From positions 62,001 through 126,000 of the forward strand of contig JAJZVA010000008.1 of assembly GCA_021845905.1 (NCBI GenBank): a stretch of 64,000 nt of DNA, written 5' to 3'. Each line of letters opens with the position of its first letter. Position 1 is the first letter of the stretch. A program made the translations under genes and the position numbers. The notes under the pieces are model-generated. The model searched no databases, was not told the DNA's origin, and worked only from the letters and a program-made list of their open reading frames with translations. This document shows, piece by piece, positions 58,084 to 64,000 of the stretch. This DNA is from Pseudomonadota bacterium. GTDB taxonomy: Bacteria > Pseudomonadota > Alphaproteobacteria > Micavibrionales > UBA2020.

Positions 58084-59955
58084 TTATTGCCCGGTGAGGG
58101 CGGATTCCTGCATGTCCGTCAGTTCCAGCCAGCGATTCTCGGCTTCCTCCAGCTCTTCGCGGGCGTAGCCGAGACGGTGCGAGGCGTGATGGAAGGCGTT
58201 TTTGTCTTTGGCGTAGAGGTCGCTGTCTTCGAGAATGCCTTCCAGCTCCGCGATCTCCTTTTCCAGCTTGGCGATGCGTTTGGGGAGATTGTCCAGCTCG
58301 TATTGCAGCTTGTAGGTCAATTTCGTTTTTACCTTAGGTGCGGCGGTGACGGCGGTTTTTTCTTCTTTTTTCGGCTCCGGTTTTTGCTGTGTCTTTTCCG
58401 CTTTGGGCGCGCTCTTTTCTTTGCGCGCCGCGATATAATCCGAATAGCCGCCGATGTAGCCCTCAACTCCCGCATTGCCTTCGAAAGCGAGGATCTTGGT
58501 GACGGTCTGATCGAGAAAGTCGCGGTCGTGCGACACGACAAGCAGCGTGCCGGTGTATTGCGACAAAATCTCCTCCAGCATGTCGAGCGTGTCCATGTCG
58601 AGGTCGTTGGTCGGCTCGTCGAGGATGAGCAGGGATTTCGGGTCGGCCAGCACCTTCGCCAGCATCAGGCGGTTTTTCTGCCCGCCGGAAAGCGTGCCGA
58701 TTTTCTGGTCGACAAGCGCGGGGTCGAACAAAAAGTCCTTGAGATAGCCGCAGACATGGCGCGTCTTGCCCATGACTTTGAGATAATCGCCGCCCTGCGG
58801 GCAGAGCGCATGCTTGACGGTGTCGTCAGGTTTCAGGTCGCGGCGCTTCTGGTCGAAGTAGGAGAACTGCAAATCCTTCGCCAGCTTGACCTTGCCCATG
58901 TCGGGCGCGAGTTCGCCGATCAGGAGGCGCAGGAACGAGGTTTTCCCTGAACCGTTCTTGCCGAGAATGCCGATGCGGTCGCCGCGTAAAATGCGCATGG
59001 AAAATTTGTCGAGGATCAGCCTCTCGCGGCCGGCTTCGTCGGTGAATTTTTTGTCCACCTTGATGAATTCCGCGACGTTTTTCGACGCGCCCGTCACGGC
59101 GTCCTCGTCCATCTCGCCGACCTGTATGCGCGACATCATGCGGCGGAAGGCGCTCTTGTCGGCTTTGAGCTTCGCGCGCGCCTCTTTCACGAGTTCGAGG
59201 CGGCGGACGTTGCGCTTGCGCCGCGCGCCGGGGCTGCGCTGCATCCATTCCACTTCCATGCCGACGATCTTCTCGCGGTTTTTGAGCTCGCGCGCTTCCT
59301 GTTCGAGCAGTTGCCCCGACCATTCGTCGAAGTGGGCGAAGCCCTGTGCGCAGACTTTCAGGCTGCCGCGGTCGAGCCAGAAGATCTTGTCGGAGATATT
59401 GGCGAGAAACATTTTGTCGTGGCTGACGCACACCACCGCGCCGCGGTATTGCTTCAAATAGCGTTCCAGCCACTGGATGACGTCGAGATCGAGGTGGTTG
59501 GTCGGTTCGTCGAGCAAGAGGATGTCCGGCTCCTCGACCAGCGCGCGGGCGAGGCAGGCGCGGCGGAGCTGTCCGCCGGAGAGCCTGTCCATGCGGTCTG
59601 CGGGGTCGAGCTCGAGCGGCTGGATGACCATCTCGACCTTGTATTTGTGCAAGGCTTCCTCGCCTTCGGCCTTGATCTGCTCGAAGACGAAATCATAGAC
59701 GGTTTGTTCCGGCTTGGGCGTGATCTCCTGCCGCAAATATCCGACCTTGACGCCTTGCAGCTGCCAGCGTTCGCCCGCATCGAGTTCCTTGTCGCCGGTA
59801 ATGACGTTCATCAGCGTCGATTTGCCGCTGCCGTTGCGCCCGACGAGGCAGATTTTGTCATTCTCGTGGATGTGGAAGGTCAGGTTTTCGAAAATGGTTT
59901 TTTCGCCGAAAGCGATGGCGCCTTCCAGAACGCTGAGGATAAGTGAGGAGGCCAT
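58084..59955 (-). CDS. ABC-F family ATPase, Uup-like
   Basis: A 623-residue soluble protein with two ABC domains and no membrane region. Domain 1 has CLVGRNGSGKSTLMN and RLSGGQLRRACLARALVEEPD; domain 2 has GILGKNGSGKTSFLRLL and TLSGGQKNRLMLAKVLADP. A Lys/Glu-rich linker (EKSAPKAEKTQQKPEPKKE) and a C-terminal coiled coil follow, which is the Uup layout. ABC-F proteins act on ribosomes; Uup is linked to DNA repair and ribosome stress. The ATG at 59955 shares one base with the cutA stop (TAATG). Confidence 0.93.
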   Translation of the reverse strand: MASSLILSVLEGAIAFGEKTIFENLTFHIHENDKICLVGRNGSGKSTLMNVITGDKELDAGERWQLQGVKVGYLRQEITPKPEQTVYDFVFEQIKAEGEEALHKYKVEMVIQPLELDPADRMDRLSGGQLRRACLARALVEEPDILLLDEPTNHLDLDVIQWLERYLKQYRGAVVCVSHDKMFLANISDKIFWLDRGSLKVCAQGFAHFDEWSGQLLEQEARELKNREKIVGMEVEWMQRSPGARRKRNVRRLELVKEARAKLKADKSAFRRMMSRIQVGEMDEDAVTGASKNVAEFIKVDKKFTDEAGRERLILDKFSMRILRGDRIGILGKNGSGKTSFLRLLIGELAPDMGKVKLAKDLQFSYFDQKRRDLKPDDTVKHALCPQGGDYLKVMGKTRHVCGYLKDFLFDPALVDQKIGTLSGGQKNRLMLAKVLADPKSLLILDEPTNDLDMDTLDMLEEILSQYTGTLLVVSHDRDFLDQTVTKILAFEGNAGVEGYIGGYSDYIAARKEKSAPKAEKTQQKPEPKKEEKTAVTAAPKVKTKLTYKLQYELDNLPKRIAKLEKEIAELEGILEDSDLYAKDKNAFHHASHRLGYAREELEEAENRWLELTDMQESALTGQ

Positions 59956-60269
59956 TAGCTCGTTTCCGCCTCGACCCACTTGAGGTAAGCGGCGTTGCCG
60001 GCATCGACGGGCAGGGAGACAATGCACGGCGTCTGATCCGGATGCAGCGCCTTGACCGCGATCTCAATGGCTGAAAAAAGCTGCGGCTGCGTTTTGAGGA
60101 TCAGGACGGTTTCGTCGCGCCGCTCGACCTTGCCCTGCCAGCGGTACAGCGACTTCATGCCCGGAATGATGTTCGCGCAGGCGGCAAGGCGTTGCTCCAC
60201 CAGCGTGGCGGCGATTTTTTCGGCGACGGTTTGCGAGGGGACAGTGATGTATATAAAAGTGGCTGACAT
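59955..60269 (-). CDS. cutA: Divalent-cation tolerance protein CutA
   Basis: A 104-residue trimeric CutA1 protein. It begins MSATFIYITVPSQTVAEKIA and has ERLAACANIIPGMKSLYRWQ as VEQRLAACANIIPGMKSLYR, ERRDETVLILKT and HPDQTPCIVSLPVDAGNAAY. The family is named for copper tolerance but its molecular role is unsettled. It sits directly upstream of the ABC-F gene with a one-base overlap. Confidence 0.95.
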   Translation of the reverse strand: MSATFIYITVPSQTVAEKIAATLVEQRLAACANIIPGMKSLYRWQGKVERRDETVLILKTQPQLFSAIEIAVKALHPDQTPCIVSLPVDAGNAAYLKWVEAETS

Positions 60270-60300
60270 GGCGGAACACTAGCCTTGTCTTGCCTATATG

Positions 60301-60792
60301 TCAATCGTCCGGCGGTGCGAACCAGGGCGTTCCGTTATAAGCATACCCACGGAAAACGAGCCTTTTTGTCAGTGTGGACATGGGTAGCGTCCGCGCTTCC
60401 TCTTCGCTGAAATAGCGCAAGGCAGTAGTTTCGTCGCCATCCGGCCGGAGATCGCCGCCGGTCAGGCAGGCTTTGAAAGCGATTATGACGTAGGACACGA
60501 TATCGCCGTTGGGATAGGCGACGCGAAAGTCCGCCCCGCCGAAAACGCCGACAAGGCCGGTCAGGCCGACGCGCAAACCTGTTTCCTCATGGCATTCGCG
60601 CACTGCCGCGTTTGCCGGTGTTTCATCCGGCTCCACCCCGCCGCCGACCGTCATCCATTGCGGAGATCCTTTCGCTTGTGCGAGGAGTAGCCGGTTTTTG
60701 TCGTCAAAAAGCAGAACCGCTACGGATTGCAGACATAGCAGGCCATGGCCTATCTTTTCACGAATGGCGCGAACGTAGGGAGAAACAGGCAT
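60301..60792 (-). CDS. Nudix hydrolase
   Basis: A 163-residue Nudix pyrophosphatase. The Nudix box reads GGGVEPDETPANAAVRECHE followed by ETGLRVGL, matching GX5EX7REUXEEXGU. The flanks (SVAVLLFDDKNRLLLAQ, GADFRVAYPNGDIVSYVII) are typical of MutT-like housecleaning enzymes; the substrate is unknown. It lies 14 bases after clpX on the same strand. Confidence 0.9.
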   Translation of the reverse strand: MPVSPYVRAIREKIGHGLLCLQSVAVLLFDDKNRLLLAQAKGSPQWMTVGGGVEPDETPANAAVRECHEETGLRVGLTGLVGVFGGADFRVAYPNGDIVSYVIIAFKACLTGGDLRPDGDETTALRYFSEEEARTLPMSTLTKRLVFRGYAYNGTPWFAPPDD

Positions 60793-60806
60793 CTTCTATA
60801 AAAGAC

Positions 60807-62153
60807 TCAGGACGCCGCGGCTTCCGCGTCGTCTTTTTTCTTTTTGCCGTCCTTGGCCTCTTTGGCTTCTTTTTCGCGGGCTTCCTTGGCTTCTTTGTCT
60901 TTTGCCTTTTTCTTGTCCGAGAAGATGATCATGGGCTGCGTGGCGTTGATCACGTTTTCGCCTTTGACGACGACTTCTTCCGCGCCTTCAAGGCCGGGCA
61001 GGTCGAACATCGTGTCCATGAGGATGCTTTCAAGGATCGAACGCAGGCCGCGCGCGCCGGTGTTGCGCTCGATGGCGAGCTTGGCGATCTCGGTCAGCGC
61101 GTCGGCCTGGAAGGTCAGCTTCACGCCTTCGATGTCGAACAGGCGTTGGTATTGCTTGATCAGCGCGTTCTTCGGCTCGGTCAGGATCTGCACCAGCATT
61201 TCCTCGTCGAGGTCGTCGAGCGTGGCGATGACCGGCAGGCGGCCGACGAATTCGGGGATCAGGCCGAATTTCAGCAGGTCTTCCGGCTGGACTTCTTTGA
61301 GGAGTTCGCCGGCGCGGCGCTCGTCCGGCCCCTTGGCCTCGGCGCCGAAGCCGATGCCGGTGTTGCGCGAGCGGCGGGAGATGACTTTTTCAAGCCCCGC
61401 GAAAGCGCCGCCGCAGATGAAGAGGATGTTGGTCGTGTCCACCTGCAGGAATTCCTGCTGCGGGTGCTTGCGGCCGCCTTGCGGCGGAACGGAGGCCATC
61501 GTGCCTTCCATCAGTTTCAGCAAGGCCTGCTGCACGCCTTCGCCCGACACGTCGCGGGTGATGGACGGGTTGTCGGACTTGCGGCTGATTTTGTCGACTT
61601 CGTCGATATAGACGATGCCGCGCTGCGCGCGCTCGATGTTGTAATCGCAGGCTTGCAGCAGTTTCAAAACGATGTTTTCGACGTCTTCGCCGACATAGCC
61701 CGCTTCGGTCAGCGTCGTCGCGTCCGTCATGGTGAAGGGCACGTCGAGAATCCGCGCCAGCGTTTGGGCGAGGAGCGTCTTGCCCGAACCGGTCGGGCCG
61801 AGCAACAGGATGTTCGATTTAGACAGTTCGACGTCCGAGCCTTTCATCAGGCCTTCGTCGATGCGCTTGTAGTGGTTGTGCACGGCGACGGAAAGCACGC
61901 GTTTGGCGCGCACCTGGCCGATGACGTAATCGTCGAGAACCTTTTTGATGTCCTTCGGCGTGGGGATGCCTTTGCCGGACTTGACGAGCTGGGTCTTGTC
62001 CTCTTCCTGGATGATGTCCATGCAAAGCTCGACGCATTCGTTGCAGATGAACACGTTCGGGCCCGCGATCAGTTTCCTGACCTCGTGCTGGCTCTTTCCG
62101 CAGAAGGAGCAGTAAAGTGTGTTTTTAGTATCCCCTGAAGTCGTTTTGCTCAT
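60807..62153 (-). CDS. clpX: ATP-dependent protease ATPase subunit ClpX
   Basis: A 448-residue AAA+ unfoldase that feeds ClpP. The N-terminal zinc domain has [11 protein letters not shown] and [10 protein letters not shown]; then [19 protein letters not shown] (Walker A), [17 protein letters not shown] (Walker B) and [15 protein letters not shown]. The C-terminus carries an extra tail of about 35 residues made almost only of Lys, Glu, Ala and Asp, absent from the E. coli protein (424 residues). No clpP or lon is adjacent, unlike the common clpP-clpX-lon order. Confidence 0.97.
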   Translation of the reverse strand: MSKTTSGDTKNTLYCSFCGKSQHEVRKLIAGPNVFICNECVELCMDIIQEEDKTQLVKSGKGIPTPKDIKKVLDDYVIGQVRAKRVLSVAVHNHYKRIDEGLMKGSDVELSKSNILLLGPTGSGKTLLAQTLARILDVPFTMTDATTLTEAGYVGEDVENIVLKLLQACDYNIERAQRGIVYIDEVDKISRKSDNPSITRDVSGEGVQQALLKLMEGTMASVPPQGGRKHPQQEFLQVDTTNILFICGGAFAGLEKVISRRSRNTGIGFGAEAKGPDERRAGELLKEVQPEDLLKFGLIPEFVGRLPVIATLDDLDEEMLVQILTEPKNALIKQYQRLFDIEGVKLTFQADALTEIAKLAIERNTGARGLRSILESILMDTMFDLPGLEGAEEVVVKGENVINATQPMIIFSDKKKAKDKEAKEAREKEAKEAKDGKKKKDDAEAAAS

Positions 62154-62317
62154 CCCGTTCTTTCCTTTTTGGTCGGCATCCCTAGTCCCATGCTTTTAGA
62201 ATAGAACAGCCGGAAAAGATTGCCAACATTTCTTGAGCGGAATATTTTCCAGCCATGCAATGCATGTGTGGATTTCCGCTGCAACTAGCTTTATTTTAAC
62301 ACAGGATATCCTTAAAA

Positions 62318-62740
62318 ATGTGTGAATGCGAGAATATGAATATAGAAGAGATTGTCGATAACTTTAATTTATTCGACGACTGGGAAGACAAATACACCTA
62401 CCTGATCGACCTCGGGCGGGAGATTCCCCCCATGAACCCGGCTCTGAAAACCGAAGAAAACAGGGTCAAGGGCTGCATCAGCCAGATCTGGATGGTGCTG
62501 GAATGGGGCGCGGACGGCAGGATTTCCCTGACCGCGGACAGCGACGCGCAGATTGCCAAGGGGTTGGTCGCCATCCTCTATTTTGCCTTTTCGGGGAAAA
62601 CGGCGGCAGAAGCCGCGCGGGTCGATATCAGCGCCCTGTTCGCGCGGATGGGGCTCGACCGCTACCTGACGCCCAACCGGCGCAACGGCTTTTACGCGAT
62701 GGTCGAGCGCATCGCGGCTTTTACGGCGGGCTGTACGTGA
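62318..62740 (+). CDS. sufE: SufE family cysteine-desulfuration acceptor
   Basis: A 140-residue SufE protein that accepts sulfur from SufS for Fe-S cluster assembly. The active-site cysteine is in RVKGCISQIWMVLE (about residue 51), and IVDNFNLFDDWEDKYTYLID and LTPNRRNGFYAMVERI are family landmarks. The start could be ATG 62318 or, closer to the family start, ATG 62336. It is divergent from clpX; its last 20 bases overlap the convergent exported-protein gene. Other suf genes are not present. Confidence 0.93.
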   Translation: MCECENMNIEEIVDNFNLFDDWEDKYTYLIDLGREIPPMNPALKTEENRVKGCISQIWMVLEWGADGRISLTADSDAQIAKGLVAILYFAFSGKTAAEAARVDISALFARMGLDRYLTPNRRNGFYAMVERIAAFTAGCT

Positions 62741-63371
62741 TGCTCCCGACCAGCTTGTTGTAATAGTCGTTGTAAAGCTGATTGGTGGCGCTGAACTGCA
62801 CCTTGACGACGAAGATCGACTGTGTGCCCGTCAGGTAATGGGTCGCGACGAAAGTCGGCTGGTTGTGCGCGTCCATCAAAAATCCGCTCAAAGTGGCCCA
62901 TTTCAGCGCGTTGGGGCCGGAGCCGACGGAATAGCGAAACTTCTGGTTGATCAGCGTGGAGCCCGCATAAGATTGTTCCAGTATGCCCTTGATCTTGTCT
63001 TCGGTCAGGCTCTGCAAAAAGCTTTGCGGCGCTTTCAAAAAGATGACCTGCGCCTCGAAGGTTTGCTCCGTGTCGATATCGGTGCGCGAGAAAGTGCCGA
63101 TTTCCCCGAGGAACGAGGTATTGTCGGGCAGATTGCCCAAAAGGTAGGTTTTTGTTTCCGGCGATTTCTCCCATATGGTCTGGACGGTGGGCGCTTCGGG
63201 CAGCATCACGCTGTATTCGGACTCGTCGTTGGCGTAGTTGTAATATTTGATTTTCGGAGCGGGCGCGGCGACGGCGTCCTGTTGCGAAGCCGCCGGTTGC
63301 ACCTGTGCGTGCGCGGTGGCGCAACAGGCGATGATGGTTGTGCAAAGCAAAAATGCGGGGATGCGTCTCAT
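62721..63371 (-). CDS. Exported protein of unknown function
   Basis: A 216-residue secreted protein. The signal peptide (AFLLCTTIIACCATAHA) is followed by a 20-residue Gln/Ala/Pro-rich spacer and a domain starting YYNYANDESEYSVMLPEAPT, a beta-rich opening like that of the exported protein encoded after murJ, then an alpha/beta region ending VGSITYSPP. Two cysteines lie inside the signal peptide only. It is separated from hisS by 13 bases on the same strand and may be co-transcribed. Family is not recognised. Confidence 0.75.
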   Translation of the reverse strand: MRRIPAFLLCTTIIACCATAHAQVQPAASQQDAVAAPAPKIKYYNYANDESEYSVMLPEAPTVQTIWEKSPETKTYLLGNLPDNTSFLGEIGTFSRTDIDTEQTFEAQVIFLKAPQSFLQSLTEDKIKGILEQSYAGSTLINQKFRYSVGSGPNALKWATLSGFLMDAHNQPTFVATHYLTGTQSIFVVKVQFSATNQLYNDYYNKLVGSITYSPP

Positions 63372-63384
63372 GGCGAATGCCTCC

Positions 63385-64000
63385 TCAAATTTTCCACGCG
63401 GACGGATCGGCTTGCGTTTGTTCGCCCGTGTTCATGTTTTTGACCTCATGCGGACGGTCCTCCTCGAACGGCGGAAACCAGACATAAGGGATGCCTTTTT
63501 TCTCGGCGTAAGAGAGTTGTTTTTTGACTTTCGTCGCGTTGTGATAAAGCTCGACGTTGAAGCCGCGGCGGCGCAGCGCATGCGCGGTTGCGGCGGCCTC
63601 GGCGCGGCGGCCTTCGTCGGGCAAAACGACCAGCACGTCGGTCGGGCATTTTGCGGCGGGCTTGATATGGCCTTCGTCGAGCAGCATGGCGAAAAGGCGC
63701 GTCAGGCCGATGGAAACGCCGATGCCCGGCAGTTTCTGGTTGATGAACGATCCGGCGAGGTTGTCGTAGCGCCCGCCGCCGCCGATGGAGATCGACTTGC
63801 CCTGAAAGCGCACTTCGAGCACCGTGCCGGTGTAATAGTCCAGCCCGCGGATGATGCCGAGGTCGGCGATCGCCGCGCCCTGAGGCAGATGCTTCAGGTT
63901 GTCCATGACGAAGGAGAGTTCGCCCAGGCCTTCTTCGAGCAGGTCGTTTTGCACGCCGAGGGCGCGGACCTGCGCGGCAAAATCACGGTCTTTGATTTGC
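63385..64000 (-). CDS. hisS: Histidyl-tRNA synthetase, C-terminal part (continues beyond window)
   Basis: About 204 C-terminal residues of a class II synthetase; the gene's 5' part lies beyond base 64000. The visible part has the HisA-type motif LGIIRGLDYYTGTVLEVR, ISIGGGGRYDNLAG, PGIGVSIGLTRLF (motif 3) and the anticodon-binding domain (VLVVLPDEGRRAEAAATAHA, YAEKKGIPYVWF). The frame runs without a stop to the window edge, beginning QIKDRDFAAQ. Confidence 0.96.
   Translation of the reverse strand, partial: QIKDRDFAAQVRALGVQNDLLEEGLGELSFVMDNLKHLPQGAAIADLGIIRGLDYYTGTVLEVRFQGKSISIGGGGRYDNLAGSFINQKLPGIGVSIGLTRLFAMLLDEGHIKPAAKCPTDVLVVLPDEGRRAEAAATAHALRRRGFNVELYHNATKVKKQLSYAEKKGIPYVWFPPFEEDRPHEVKNMNTGEQTQADPSAWKI

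Noticed and set aside
60612-62138. A 508-codon open frame opposite clpX
   Set aside because: Antisense shadow of clpX; product is Phe/Asp/His-rich without domain features.
1-64000. CRISPR arrays, insertion sequences, prophage genes or rRNA
   Set aside because: No regularly spaced repeats, transposase, integrase, phage structural genes or rRNA landmarks were seen; the short repeats found are explained individually.

Overview
The window comes from the chromosome of an alphaproteobacterium of moderately high GC content. The lineage evidence is strong: a ChvG/ChvI two-component pair next to a short HprK and an incomplete PTS, a DivL-type kinase with tyrosine in place of the phospho-acceptor histidine, bacterial homologues of mitochondrial complex I accessory subunits (NDUFA12 and NDUFS4), and a DUF2155 gene facing aat. 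No closer assignment is justified by sequence alone. Most of the window is ordinary core chromosome; I saw no transposase, integrase, CRISPR array or rRNA.

Region 1 (1-13.3 kb), nearly all minus strand, reads accD-folC-chvI-chvG-hprK-EIIA(Man)-HPr-EI(ptsP)-ahcY-divL-TMTC-like membrane protein. It joins envelope-stress signalling, a regulatory PTS without sugar permeases, methyl-cycle housekeeping and cell-cycle control. Region 2 (13.4-19.0 kb) is less conserved: a small alpha/beta hydrolase, a tandem pair of HExxH proteins of the Vgr-related type, a RidA protein, a small unknown, and an 802-residue protein that looks like a class II (B12) ribonucleotide reductase stripped of its catalytic elements. 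Region 3 (19.1-28.4 kb) holds NDUFA12, mlaD, DUF2155, aat, a GNAT, an MFS transporter, xseA, a cyclic-nucleotide-binding/EAL protein, tRNA-Pro, NDUFS4 and a family-25 glycosyltransferase.

Region 4 (28.5-34.3 kb) is the most unusual block: three consecutive, very large prepilin-like proteins (402, about 453 and 757 residues) that are homologous to one another, share a C-terminal sequence module and are followed by an unknown repeat-containing protein. No pilus assembly gene lies nearby. This is the best candidate for an undescribed surface system.

Region 5 (34.5-44.1 kb) has tRNA-Lys, the tightly overlapped hom-glpX-EamA-recJ operon, an OmpA-like lipoprotein, rplM-rpsI with a clear terminator, an exported unknown and miaB. 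Region 6 (44.2-53.3 kb) contains phoH-ybeY-corC-liuC-mazG, a zincin-like unknown, a leucine-degradation segment (MCC alpha, a frameshifted MazG-like gene, HMG-CoA lyase) and prfB with its programmed +1 frameshift. Region 7 (53.3-64 kb) holds an isochorismatase-like hydrolase, ubiE, murJ, exported unknowns, a phosphoesterase, an ABC-F protein, cutA, a Nudix hydrolase, clpX, sufE and the 3' part of hisS.

Many neighbours share ATGA stop/start overlaps, so translational coupling is a general feature. Three places look like length changes or frame changes (the aat 3' end, the MazG-like gene, the murJ start); sequencing error cannot be excluded for any of them.
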